From Deuterostichococcus epilithicus (Eukaryota; Chlorophyta; Trebouxiophyceae; Prasiolales; Stichococcaceae): a stretch of 64,000 bases of DNA. The notes below the pieces were generated by a model that worked only from the letters and a program-made list of their open reading frames with translations, made no database searches and was not told the DNA's origin. Of this stretch, positions 42,130-58,888 are shown one piece after another. Where the stretch lies: positions 620,001 to 684,000 of the forward strand of contig JAVTLE010000017.1 of assembly GCA_033439295.1 (NCBI GenBank). The letters run 5' to 3'. Each line of letters opens with the position of its first letter. The stretch's first letter is position 1. A program made the position numbers and the translations under genes.

Positions 42130-45100
42130 CCTCCCCTGTTGCAACAGAATCCACTGCCACCACAGCAGCAGCCGCCGCAGCATTCGGAGCGGAGCAGCGT
42201 CTCCAGCGCCGCCGCAGACACCGCCGCGGCGGCGGCAGCGCCAGCGGCCAGCGCGCCAGATCCGCCAGCGGCCGCAGCTGCTCCCACCGTGGAAGCGGCG
42301 CCGGGCGCAACGCCCGCCAAGTTACAACAGAAGCAGCAGCTGCAGCTGCAGAAGAATCGGCGGGCACAAGCGCGCTTCAGGAACCGACGCAAGGTGGGCA
42401 GAACTGGTGCACTGTGGCAGCTCTCAGAGGCTTGTGTGCTGTCGCTGTTGGGCAGACCCGGCACTTGCTCAATCGAGTCTCCATGACCTGCCTGACGTGC
42501 AGCGCATTCAATCATCAGCAGAATTGTACGGAATTTATCGGCAGCAGCTGCGTACAGCACGTGTCCCAAGTCTTCGCGTCAAGGCCAACCAAGCAAGGAT
42601 CTCACCCTGTGCTTCCCGCCCCGCAGAGCAAGACCAGCGAGCAGCAGGAGCAGATAGCAGAATTGGGGCGGCGCGTGGCGGAGCTGGAGGTGGCAAAAGC
42701 AGAGCTCGCATCCTGCAATGCGGTGCTGCAGAAGGTCGCTGACATTTGCGCGGACAACCGCAGCGATGCGGCATCGCAGGTGGGCAAACCAACATTGCAA
42801 ATGTGCTTTAAGTCAGGGTTGAATGTACCATGCTGCTGAGTCGGCAGGGCGGAGTGCTGGCTCCCAACTGAGGTGCCCTGCTGAGGTCCATGGATCGTGT
42901 GCCCCGACAAGGCAGGTATTTGAAATGTAGCGTCAATGAAGTTCAGGGCTTGCTTGTGGCTGGGGATAATGCTTCGGACTAGCCCCCATGCACGCGTTTC
43001 CAGTGGCACAGGCTCATCCATGGGCCCTGCAGCTGTAGGATCCCGCATCGCTGTTTCAATGACTCACACTGGAGCCACCCGCAACTGGCGGCTAGCAACT
43101 GGGCGGCACCTTGTCGCGACCAGAGTGCATCAGGCAGTCCTTGCACCCATACTGCAGCCAGGCAATGAATACGGCAGGGATTACAACATGCATCTTCCAC
43201 CACAAAACGGATGGGTTGTGCCTCGACTCACCTTGTTGCATCCTTGGACCAGCTGCTCTGCTGCGGCAGCTTCCTTGCATACACAGTTACTTCCGGGAGC
43301 AGATGCGCAGCGCTCAACAACACACAGGAGTGCTGCATTCAATATTGAACTCCACGGCATGTAAGCCTGATCACAGGCGTTGTGCTGTGCCACTGCAGCT
43401 GCAGAACGATGCGTCCTTCGCCGAGGAGATGGCCCAGTATTTCAACACCATACAGCCCAGCGTTTCCCGCTGGCGTGTGGGCATGACTGCCACCGACATC
43501 CGCACCCTGAGCAGCGAAGAGTTCCTGTGGCGCTATAAGGTCGGCACGATGTGCACTGCGAGACAATGGGGGTGTCAGACTGGCCGATGGCAGGAGGCAG
43601 CCGCGTGGACATTCGGCAGTTGCGGCAATGGCATGGAGCCGAGTTGGGCAATACAAACTCGTTTCTGTGCAGAAGGTGCTGCACCGCATGGTAACGGCAG
43701 CGCCTTGACTCTGTGTCTGACAGAGCTTTGCACTCACACCCAAGTGTGCCACAACATGCGCAGACTGTGGTGGCCACTGCCGCTGTCTGATGGATGGGCT
43801 GCTGCTTTGCACCCTTCCCGCTGCGCTCATTGGCTTGCCGGGTGTCTTCACGTGCGGCACCCATTACGGCCAATCTCGTGTTGTGCATGTCCATCAACAG
43901 GAGGGGGTGGAGGAGCTGGGCTGCCTGCTGCTGAGCGGCGGGGAGGATGCCAGCTCGCCCGCGGGCAAGCGGCTGGCCGAGGTCATGGGAGCCCACCAAC
44001 AGGTGGGCGCCACATGAACTGGTTCGCGCCTCGCCAACACCCGACCCGCTGACACCACGGTGTTTGCTGGCGAACAACCCTAAGAGAGAATCTGAGCGTC
44101 CGAACGGCAGGGGTAGCCCAGAAAGCCAAAAACGAACGATGGCACGGCCTCCCGCCAATGTGTGTGGTGGCGGCTTGGCGGGCAGCACCAAACGTCCAGG
44201 GACTTGACAGCCTCGCCTCGTGCCCTCGGTGCCAGTGCCGCTCGATGTGCTGCCTCCGCTGATTTGCAGCAGCTCGTGATCACCCTCCTTGTGTCACCCA
44301 CGTCGCTGTGTTCCGCTGCCCGCAGCTCATGACCATCTTCTGCAAGAAAAGCTCGGAGCTTTCACGTGCATTGGACGTGGCAGTGTTCGACACGCAGCTG
44401 CAGCGGCACGGGCGGCCGCCTGCCGACCACTGGCGGCGCGTACTGGTGAGTGTTCAGCTAAGACCTGTTTTGCCTCATTCCAGCGGCGCAGTTGTGCAGG
44501 AACTGGGGGGAGCATGCCGAGGGCGGCCCCCTGGCCGGAAGACAGCCCTGCCGCACCATCCACGTCCAGTCGGCCTTGCAGTCAGTGGGCTCAGGCAAGG
44601 CTAGATGGGGCGCAGCAGTAGCAGCCCGCCATGAGCGGTGCGAGCTGCTGTCCGGCCGAGGCCTTGTCCTGCGTCCCGAGGCAACACATCGCACTCGCAC
44701 CCCTTGTTTCCAATCGATGCTGTCTTCTGCCCGACGCCGCCACCGCGAGCAGATTGCCTTCGGCAGCCTGCCGCGCATCCGGCCCAGAATCCAGGGTTGA
44801 TTTGACGCCTGCAGGGGATCATGGGCATCAGCGAACACCAGCGGGCGGTGGCGCGGCAGGCGCGGCGGGAGCTGCTGGCCAGCATGGCGCAGCTCATGGC
44901 GCTGCGGCGCGAGGTGAACCCGCTGCCGCCCGTCTTAGACGACACCTCTCTCTCCAGATGATGTGTCTCAGTCATCAGCGCGGAGTTGCCACTGGGCAGC
45001 AGGGAGGCAGCATATGCGGGATATCTTAGGGTACAATCTTTCATTTAGAGGCAGCAGGGCGGCGGTGGGGATATTCGTGGGCGCAGGATCTGCTCTGCTA

Positions 45101-46681
45101 TGGCAACACATCCCGGGCCCGGCAGCTGGAAGTGGCAGCATGATGGCGCTTGCAGCTCTGTGCTGCATCTGCCGCTCCCGCCTCAAAGGTAAGCTTGGGG
45201 CAGAGGTCAAACCGAGTCTTCCCCTCTCTGGTGCGCACTACAAATTACAACGTATTGCCACCCCAACCCTTGCCACCAAACAACCGACCTCTATGCGGTC
45301 ATGCACACATGCAGGTGGTGTCACTGCTGCTGGCGGGCATGCCATCTGCCACCGACAACCACAACAGCGCCCTCGGCTTTGACAAGGTAATTTTCCTAGC
45401 TTTTCCTGGTCGGAGCTGTCGGCCTACCTTGTCTCGGACGCTTCTGCGTTCCTGCTGTCCGGCACTTTGAGCTCGAGGGCCGTGCGAATGTAAACCTGGC
45501 TGCATCCGCTCAGGAGCTTGCCGCTGTGCGCTCTGGCCTTTTGTTGCATCACCCATTGGGCGGCGCTCAACCGTAAGGGACTTTCGGGGGAGGCAGGTAC
45601 GCGTTGCACTTATTAGCAGCATGGTGGTCGGGGAGTGAGGGTCTGATCAGGTCGATGTACAAGTCAGCGAGCATCAGTGCCGGTCGCTTCGCAGCTCCCC
45701 AGCGTCGGCTGCATGACAGCACACACAGACTCGAGCAGATGCAACGTCCTCTTCTCGTGCTGACACTCCTCAGTCGGAAGAGGTCACGAACATGACCTCT
45801 ATGCCAGTCTCCTTGCTTGCACTGAGCTTCGGGCATGAGGCGGGCTGCGGCGCGGCAACTGGGACCCATTTGCTTCTGCACATCTTGCAGCCGAGCTCGG
45901 ATGCGCAGGGTCATGACGCATAATCCATCTGGTGATGCAAACCTTTACGTACTGTCGTGCAGAGCTTCCAGGCGAGTGACGAGCTGCGGCGCAGCCTGGA
46001 GGAGGAAGCAGCGCACGTCTCGCAGTTTCTGATGGCAATCGATGCGGCGCTGACGCCATTGCAGCTGGCGCGGTGCCACATCACGAGCTACCCCTTCATC
46101 CCCGATGCGCTTGCCCTGTGTAACACATTGGGTAACTTTTTCATCATCCTTGGCATTGACAGGAACAAACTCTCTCAAACGAGTCTACTGCGCCGCCCTG
46201 GTTGTCTCATGGCAACTTGCTCTTGCGGTCAGGCATTCGAAATGCGCCTTGCATGAAGCGCCTGCACTCCTGGCAGCCGAGGCAGCAGCTGCGGCCGCAG
46301 CCGCGGGGTGGCCGCTGCCGCCAGCTGGTACATCCACTGGCGCTGCCGGATGATGGGGGGCCCTTACTGCATTTCTCAACCCCAAAACCCATCCATGTGC
46401 GCCTGCGCTCTGCCTCCCTGTAGGGGTTTTCAAGTAAGGCTCTTCAACTCAATGAAGGCTCTTCAATATAAATACCCTCATTCCCTGCTGCAGTGGAGGA
46501 CGCGGGAGACGCTGTGGGGGAAGGCGCCGAGGCCGACCCCTCTGCTTGGATGACGGGGCTCGGCGGCGCCGCCGGCGCAGGGCTGCTGCCGCCGCACTCA
46601 CCCTTCCGCACGCTCGCACAGGCAGGCGCACGTCCCTCTCCTGCACGATCTCCTGCTCCTGTTCCTGGACGAAGCTCCTGA
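41423..46681 (+). CDS. bZIP transcription factor, tandem copy 2
   Basis: Ten exons: 41423-41506, 41749-42393, 42627-42779, 43399-43539, 43901-44002, 44326-44445, 44815-44913, 45314-45385, 45963-46131, 46494-46681, each at the same phase as in copy 1. The last five internal exons have identical lengths in both genes. Exon 1 is MQEHLPVAGDDDACFMAWLM. Exon 2 is Gln/Ala/Pro-rich and ends KNRRAQARFRNRRK. The zipper exon gives LGRRVAELEVAKAELASCNA. The C-terminal region matches copy 1 (QLQRHGRPPADHWRRVL, ISEHQRAVARQARRELLASM, LLLAGMPSATDNHNSALGFD). The end is GLLPPHSPFRTLAQ and a short Pro/Ser tail. A diverged tandem duplicate: coding exons align, introns and most of exon 2 do not. Confidence 0.9.
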
Positions 46682-47371
46682 ACTCATTTATTCTTTAAAG
46701 CACGTGCACGAGGGGGGCTGCAGCCAGCACTGTATGCAGTGTGGGTGACAGTGTTGAGTGTGCATGTGCTCAAAGCCGCAAAGCGCTCAAAGCCGCAGAG
46801 CGCTGACAGCTGAACACCTACTGGGACTTTTCAAAAAGGTAACTGGGCGCTTTCGCTCGCCGCAGGGTGGCGCGCCGGCGCCAGCGGTGTCTCAGGCGGC
46901 CTGAGGTTGCAGGCTCTGGCGCCGCTGTGTGGTGCTGCAACTGCTGTGCCCAGACATGACCAGAGGGGCAGCCACAGGCACAGGTTGGGATCAGAGCTTC
47001 GGCCTGTCCAGGGGCGTGGCAAGGCAGCGGGGTGGCAATGTCCCGACCCGAAGCTGCAATGCATTTGCAGATCAGCTGCGGCTTCGAAGTACCAACGAAC
47101 GAAGGTGACTTTCGGGTTGCAGTCAACGTGATTAAGTTGACGACTGTCTACACGTACTGTGGTGTTTGCCACAACTTTCATTCTCAGGCAAGCAGAGATA
47201 AAATGTACGCATTGTCTTTCCAGCGATATGGTGCGACGCCACCGACCAATGGTTTGACTGGCCCAAGGTTCGTAAAGGCCCCCACAATGCTGCTGCTGCT
47301 TTGAGTGTCGTCTGCAACCGTCCCATCCGGATCTGCCCTGCGTGCGACATCCGTGGCCATGGAATATGCCA
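46682..47371. other. Intergenic region after bZIP-2
   Basis: About 690 bp with no recognised gene. It should include the bZIP-2 3' UTR, though no TGTAA was seen on the plus strand. Confidence 0.4.
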
Positions 47372-48430
47372 TCAGAATTTCAAGCGAAACAGCCGTTTAA
47401 GCCGCACATATGCCGCATGCGCCGAAACCCTCCCGCTCTCCTCCAAATGCATGGCCCACAGCGCCGTTCCGATCGCACACGATCCCAGGTGGTAACGCAG
47501 CGGCGCCAGGCCAGCCCACAGCAGACGAATAACGCCAAGTTCGACGACGATGAGCGGGTGAAGGAACTCCTGCGGGTGTTTTAAGAAGCCGGCGTCAAAT
47601 GCAGCATCTCGTGCACGACCGCTACATTGAGCATATTGCGCCCTGCTCAGCATCCATGGCGCAGCCTTCGAACTTGCCTGCGCAATGCGGCTTGTAGTCT
47701 GCAGCCAGTACTCAGTGGAGGCGATGATGAAGCCGGCCGATGGATCAGCAGGGTCTGCGTTCAGATCCGGCGCATTGGCGGCCAGTAAGGCATATGTGAT
47801 GGTGTTGCAGCACGTCCGGTGATACAGGTGGGTTTGATGAAGGTGCACCAACCGCCCGTTCAGTCGCACGGTGATGCCGCTCTGCATGTGCTCCGCCGTC
47901 GCGCCGAGCGCCAGCATGTCGGCTCTCGTCACACGGCATGGGCCATACTGGTGCACGAAGAAGGGCAGCCGTGCCGTGGCTCCCTCGAAGCTCACTGCGA
48001 GATTTCAGGCGTAATGTGTGAGTATCCGAGACCATGGGGCATCTCCAGCTGCAGCCCAGTCTGACCTGTGAATTGGTTCACGGCTTATTGTTGGGCACAG
48101 CAATCTCCTCGTGGCAGCCAGTGCAGATACAAGTAGCTCGTGACAGCTCATTTGCCACGCCAATGTATCAGCAGCACAGACTCGCATGCGCATCCGCAGG
48201 CCGACCTTCGAGGAGCAGCACAGGATGCCGCCGCCAGCTCCACCAGATGCCGTGTCGCAGCATCGGCCACCCGGCGGCATGGAAGTGTCGCTGCAGCGTC
48301 TTCAGGACCCAGCCGCCCTCCCCTTCACGTTTGTCGTCCCTCGCAAGCTGATGCGCCTCCAGTGCGGGGAAGACCATCAGATCCATGATGGCGTCAGCAA
48401 TACCTGCACACGCGCTGCATGCATCTTCAG
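47372..48430 (-). CDS. Unrecognised minus-strand ORFs, possible hypothetical gene
   Basis: A 207-codon uninterrupted frame (47995-47372) reads LPFFVHQYGPCRVTRADMLA, later NADPADPSAGFIIASTEYWL, and ends RLKRLFRLKF, TAA. Its composition is balanced and not the Arg/Pro/Ala-rich text of chance frames here, which is why I list it. Upstream, ~48386-48168 reads LMVFPALEAHQLARDDKREG and WPMLRHGIWWSWRRHPVLLL and could be a second exon. I could not find a convincing junction between them, a start codon or a family. The 207-codon frame has no ATG near its left boundary and may begin at an acceptor near 47997. Treat as hypothetical; the strand is my best guess. Confidence 0.3.
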
Positions 48431-49060
48431 TAGTGTCGCAACAACATGCGGGGCGCTGTGCGGGTGCTCAAAATGAGCTCCCGGAGCACAGCTATCTACA
48501 GGTAACCGATGGTTCCGTTGCTTGTTGCTCTTTGAGGAACACTCCGCACCGCCGGATCACAGAGTATCAGAGATCGTCCTACTTTTGGCGACTGTTGATA
48601 TGCTGCAGAGTCGGCTGTGCCGTTAGCTCAAATCCGAGCACCAAACTTATGTTTTTGGAGGTTCCTGCTGCAGGGGCGTGGAGGACCTGTTTTGCCTGTC
48701 GCAGCTGCGACAGATCAGCTTGGGACAGGCCAGCGGCAGCGCAGGCTTCGCTGCCCACAAAGCCTGGGAGCTTGGGGCAGCTGCAGGCGGCGGCTGCGCA
48801 ACCTGCTGGAAAGATTAACCAATTGTACCCGTCGGTGGTGCCGCCAGCGGGCATCGCGGGTGCTGCCGCACAACGCGCGCCATTCTGCCCTACCTCACAG
48901 TGGCGTGGACCAGCAGATGTCTCAATGCAGCGGCACAGCCTGGGATTTGGGGCAGCTTCCGGAGGCAACGGCCGAGAGGACTGAATCACACGATCCGTGT
49001 GAAGGAGCCGCGGGAAGGAAATGAGTAGGGGCTTGCAGCGGCGATCGTGGGGTGGGGTCG
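48431..49060. other. Intergenic region before polyubiquitin 3' end
   Basis: Open frames exist on both strands but none looks like a known family. A ~40-bp stretch near 48748-48790 (AAAGCCTGGGAGCTTGGGGC) has a decayed copy near 48935-48972, which suggests an unrecognised exon and its echo, strand unknown. Confidence 0.35.
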
Positions 49061-49065
49061 TTACA
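49061..49065 (-). terminator. Probable polyubiquitin poly(A) signal TGTAA
   Basis: TGTAA on the minus strand about 50 bases after the polyubiquitin stop, implying a very short 3' UTR. Confidence 0.5.
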
Positions 49066-49115
49066 TTTGCTAGGCATGTACCTACCCTATTCTGCCAGAT
49101 GTCCAAAGTTTCATC

Positions 49116-54240
<5,125 letters not shown>

Positions 54241-57200
54241 ATGGTCGCCTCTGGCGGCGCGGCCGTCTCACCAAAGCTCGACGAGCCGGAGGAGCAGCTG
54301 CCGCTGGCGGTGCCGTGGGCGCACGCGCTGCTGATCGCCGGCGCCGCGCTGCCGCTCTTCGTGCCCGTGGACACAAATCTGAACGTCATCGCGACGGCGA
54401 CGCTGACCGTATACATCGGTTGCTGGCGCTCCGTCAAGCCGGACCCTCCAGAGGACAGTATGTCGCAAAAGGTGCGGCGGGGCGCGGACCCGGATCCCAA
54501 TTGACTGCCAGGGGCGAAGCAGCGGCGGAGCTGAGAGTTCGCTGACATTCAGTACTTTAGACGAACGGACATGACCTGGCTCTTGAGAATCTGACGTGCA
54601 CTGTCCACCCGCTGTTGCACAACAGGACGCAATGCGCTTCCCGCTCATCGGCAGCGCCGTCCTGTTCAGCCTCTTCGTCCTCTTCAAGGTCCTGCCAAAG
54701 GTGGGTGATCCATGCTTGCTGGGTCCTGGCAGGGACCTGGTCGCACGCGAGCTTGCGTCACATGCGGTACCCAGCCCTGCTCTCATGTTGCACGGTTCGG
54801 AGGCATGCTGCAACTCCCACGTGCATGGCCGCTGGTTGCACCTGGTCGCCTGACTCGATTGACTTGCGGCCATGCGAGACCATCAGCGGTCGTCTCGGGG
54901 CACGAACTCGCATGGCGCGCTCACGCGTCGTCAGCGGCACAGAAGGCAGCAACAGGGAGCACAGCCTGTCAGCCGTCCGCTGCATGTGCAAACCAGCCAC
55001 AACAACCGAGCTGGAGCGCAGAGCCATGCTGCTGCTGCTTATGCGCAGCTGCTGGTGACGTTGTGGCCGTGGGCTCTTGAGACAAGAGAAGCACATCGAC
55101 AGCGTCAATCTAAGGATGCAACAATGAACAACCACGAAAACTCTACCAATGCGCAGGACCTCGTAAACGCAGTGCTGACAGCGTATTTCGTGGTCCTCGG
55201 CACGCTGGCGCTGACAGCGACGGTGCTGCCGGCGGTGGAGGTGCTGCTGCCCGAGCGCCAGCGGCAGCGGGTCATCTTCTCATACAACGGCCTGAGAGTG
55301 CCCGTGCTCATGAAGGTGGGCTTGTGCCAGTCTATCTGACGAGGCTCGAAGAGTGACCCTCATTGCGCACGATGGTGCCTGCATGTCTGGCCTGCTGCAG
55401 ATACGGCGCCGCCAGCTGGCCGTCAGCCTGGTCGCTGCGAGCTCCGCTTGAGCATCTGTAGCCTGGTGGATTTGGCGGCGCCGGTACCAAAGCAGCCTGC
55501 CCTTATTGCGGGCCATACGGCCCTCTGCCATGATTCTACATTCTGCTTGCTGGGCTGATTCAAGGCTGGCTGTCCGCCGAACGGCGCCCCTGCCGGCAGC
55601 GCTGCCGCCACACCAGCTCCGGGACCTGAAGTCACGTAAACCTGGGAGGGGTTTCGGTGATGGTTGCGTGTGGAGCTCTCAGACTTGGCGCTGACGGCGT
55701 CCGGGCCGCGCTGACGGTGCCGAAAGCCGCTGCCGCCGCCGCCGCCGCCGCCCTCTGCTGCTGGCACTTCAACCTTCACCCGGAACCCGCAGGAGCCTTC
55801 GGACCTGGCGCTCACGGTGCCTGAGGCAGCGGCCGGTGCTGCCTCCGCCGCCTTCTGCTGCTGGTACTACGTCTCCAAGCACTGGCTGGCCAACAACGCG
55901 CTGGGGCTGGCGTTCGCGGTGCAGGGCATCGAGCACCTGTCGCTGGGCGCCGTGTCGACAGGTGCGGCTTCCTGCTTCCATCCGAGTGTGGGGCTGACCA
56001 TCTGCGAAACCTTCTGAAATTGTCAGGTATCTTTGAACCTGTCAGGCTTCCGCATGCGTAGTTCAAACTTCCGACTGTTTGGATACGTAGTGTGAATTTC
56101 CGCCCTTTCTCCAGTAAAAAGCCCACCGTCCTGTTCCTGTTATCACCAGGCGTCATCCTGCTGGCGGGCCTCTTCGTCTACGACATCTTCTGGGTGTTCT
56201 GCACCCCTGTCATGGTGTCGGTGGCCAAGTCCTTTGACGCGCCCATCAAGCTGCTGTTCAAGCGCGCCGGCGACACCGGCCCCCAGCCCTTCAGGTGCCG
56301 CGCTCCTCATGTCGTTTAGGGAGAGAAGTAAAGAAGAGAAAACAAGAAAAAACAAGGGAAGGTTGTGCATTGCCATGACTGGGTCATGGAAAGCAGAAGC
56401 TGTGTGGGTCGTGCGTTTTGATGCGCCCATCAAGCTGCTGTGTCCCAAGTGTGCCGGCGACACCGGCCAGCAGCCCTCAAGGTGCCGCGCTCCTGCTTGC
56501 TGACATGCTGCCTTCAACAGCCCCAGGCATGCGGCGCCGGCGCAGGTACCGTCTGCCGCGGTCCATGCTGCCAGCATGCTTTGCGAAGGCCAACCTTGCA
56601 CCACTGACGTGACCCCCTGAACACTTTGCAGCATGCTGGGCCTCGGCGATATCGTCATCCCGGGCATCTTTGTGGCGCTGCTGTTGCGCTACGACACGCA
56701 CAACGGCGGGACCACAGCCTATTTCCGCAGGTGCCGGCCCCTCTGCCTCGCCTTCGTTGCTGCCCGGAATCTTGGTTCATCCCAACCCAGTGCTTCACGA
56801 GCCCGGGCCAAGCTCTCGGCAGCAGCCTGGCCCAGACTGGCTCTTGGGTGGCGGGGTTATTAGAAAAGCGCTGAAACTTCCATCAGATGTGGCTGTGCTG
56901 TGCAGCTCAGGAAGCGTCATGCGCACTGCAGCCCTGCTCACGCTTGTCTGTGCGTGTGCCGAGACCTCGTCGTGAGACCCTTTCCTGCCCCCTCATGACG
57001 TGCCGTCCGCCGCTCACTGTGTGTCGTTCCCGGCGCCCGCAGCGCATTTGGCGGCTACGTGGCGGGCCTCGTGGCTACCATCGTGGTCATGAACGTGTTT
57101 CGGGTGCGAGCAGCAGACATATCCACACAGTTTTCAGTCTCTGGTATTGACTCTGGCGGCGCTACCGCTTGGCAAGCCTCACGGGCGCCATGTGGCCGCG

Positions 57201-57981
57201 AGTCGCATGTTGATCGCAAGGTTGAAGTCAGCACACAGTGGGTCCTGCCTCCCAGACAGCTGCATGCGATCGGCTGCACAGTGCTTTACTTGCGCTTGCG
57301 CTCGCCTGCACAGTCGCTGTATGTGTTGATGCACAAATGCCGCACCAGCAGCTGCAGCGTGTGCAGACCACTCACGGCCATCCCTACAGAGGGAGACACC
57401 GTGTGAGGATGTTTGACACCAGCAGCTGCTGGTTGTGAAATGGTATGGCAGGCGTCGTAGCTGGCGCTGCTGTCCTTATGCCAGTCATCCTGGGCGCGGC
57501 GGCCGCCACGACTCAGCAAAGTGTCTCACCAATGTGTGTATATCGCAGGCGGCGCAGCCAGCGCTGCTGTACATTGTGCCTGCCATCCTGGGGGCGGTGG
57601 CGCTGCACGCACACTCGCGGGGAGAGTTCACAAAGGTGCGTCATCTTTTGGTCTTCTGCTGAACCATGTTCAAGCCATCACGGTGCGGGTCCGGGCCCGG
57701 GACTGCGCAGAGATCGCTGCCACCGTGCTGGTGGCATGGCCATCAAACGGTTTAAGTAGCAACCCTGCGGGTCGTCAGCAGCAATCAGAAATGCATGATG
57801 ATCACGACGTGCAAACGCCCAAAACAGAATAAATTTGTCATCGCAGGTTTTTCATTGGACGGAGGCGGCGGAGGAGGAGGCAGAGACAGCCGACGGGGCT
57901 GCGCCAGAAAAGGTGGCAGCTGGGAACGGCGATACGGCGGCAGCGATCCAAGGGGACGCGGACACAAAGAAGAGCAAATGA
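54241..57981 (+). CDS. SPP: Signal peptide peptidase (intramembrane aspartyl protease)
   Basis: Nine exons join in frame to 386 residues: 54241-54471, 54626-54700, 55157-55315, 55793-55961, 56150-56294, 56632-56730, 57043-57103, 57549-57635, 57847-57981. Both catalytic motifs are present: YD in GLFVYDIFWVF (exon 5) and GxGD in MLGLGDIVIPG (exon 6). The family motif PAL appears as QPALLYIVP (exon 8). About nine hydrophobic segments are seen. The C-terminus DTKKSK fits a KKxx ER-retrieval signal, as in animal SPP. The enzyme cuts remnant signal peptides and some tail-anchored proteins in the ER membrane and contributes to ER-associated degradation. Length and motif order match the usual ~375-residue protein. 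Three introns carry echoes of neighbouring exons. Confidence 0.95.
55677..55762 (+). repeat. Junction echo of SPP exon 4 start
   Basis: Exon 4 reads CTTCGGACCTGGCGCTCACG and later TTCTGCTGCTGGTAC. About 115 bp upstream the intron reads CTCAGACTTGGCGCTGACGG and later CTCTGCTGCTGGCAC, with an expanded GCC run between. Confidence 0.7.
56417..56515 (+). repeat. Junction echo of SPP exon 5 end
   Basis: The exon 5 end GCGCCCATCAAGCTGCTGTT is repeated as GCGCCCATCAAGCTGCTGTG about 185 bp downstream, followed by GCCGGCGACACCGGC in both. The junction TTCAG|GTGCCGCGCTCCT is mirrored by TCAAG|GTGCCGCGCTCCT, keeping the donor. Confidence 0.85.
57444..57515 (+). repeat. Junction echo of SPP exon 8 start
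   Basis: Upstream of exon 8 the intron holds GGCGCTGCTGTCCTTATGCC and GTCATCCTGGGCGCGGCGGC, matching exon GCGCTGCTGTACATTGTGCC and GCCATCCTGGGGGCGGTGGC at about 105 bp distance. Confidence 0.7.
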
Positions 57982-58450
57982 GCAGCATGGCCATAGGCAA
58001 CTAGTCGCAGGTGTCGGTTATGCAGAGACGCTGTGCCAGCAGAGAAGCAGTCAGTGTTGTCAGTGCGCAGCCGCTTTCAGATGAAGCCAATGCAAATTTG
58101 CATCTCTTGTCACAAGTTGTCGGATAGTTGTCAGTCTGCCAAGTACGACACGAAAACACATGTCTGTCCCGCAAAAAAAATGCACATTCGCCGGCGCCGC
58201 CACCATGCCATACATGTCACGGCCACTCGGAACAAGCGGCCGCCATGTGTCCCTTCATCAGTGTCTGACAACTCAAAATTTCAAGCTGTCCCTCTCTTCG
58301 TACACAACAGCCGTCGGCCGTCGCTGCCCTCATCAAGATCTCCTTCTCATCTAGGCAGGTCAGTGGCTGGTGGATGACAAAATATGCAAACACTGGACAT
58401 GTGGGTGCACCGGCTCGCCCGACCTTGGAGAACCTGGCGCGCCAACACAT

Positions 58451-58455
58451 TTACA
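58451..58455 (-). terminator. Probable MFP poly(A) signal TGTAA
   Basis: TGTAA on the minus strand 434 bases after the MFP stop, the first such motif downstream. Confidence 0.4.
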
Positions 58456-58682
58456 AATGCTCTGACACCAACCGCCAAGAAATACTCCTGGACCCTCTGC
58501 CTGCGGCAACTCGTAAAACCTGATGTCCTAAACCAGCCTCCTAAACACTCCCTTCCTGAACAGGTGGTGAAAGAGCTGATCTCACACGATGCGGCTCAAA
58601 TGCTGTCACCGACTTCTGTCGTGCGCCACACCGTACAGCACTCCACACAATCCCCAAGTCCTAATGGCCTGCAAATTCATGG

Positions 58683-58687
58683 TGTAA
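58683..58687 (+). terminator. Probable SPP poly(A) signal TGTAA
   Basis: First TGTAA on the plus strand after SPP, about 700 bases from the stop; it lies beyond the MFP signal. Confidence 0.35.
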
Positions 58688-58888
58688 GCCTCTGGCACAG
58701 AGTCTCTGCAGCACCCAGCATCAAGATGCACAATGCTTGAAGGAGCAGGGTCGCTGCATCGCCGTTTGCTGCAGGCTCCGGCTGGGAAACAGCAGCACCC
58801 TGCTGGCGCGAGCCAAAGCTCCCGCAGCCCAGCCACCGCCTTGGGGAGCCTGCCGCACCACAGCCCTAAAAAGCTGCATGCCGCCGCC

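Larger units (their letters stand above)
57982..58888. other. Convergent 3' flanks of SPP and MFP
   Basis: About 900 bp between two stops that face each other. The first TGTAA on the plus strand after SPP is at 58683-58687. On the minus strand after MFP it is at 58455-58451. If both are used, the two transcripts overlap by roughly 230-280 bases at their 3' ends. No gene was recognised. Confidence 0.5.
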
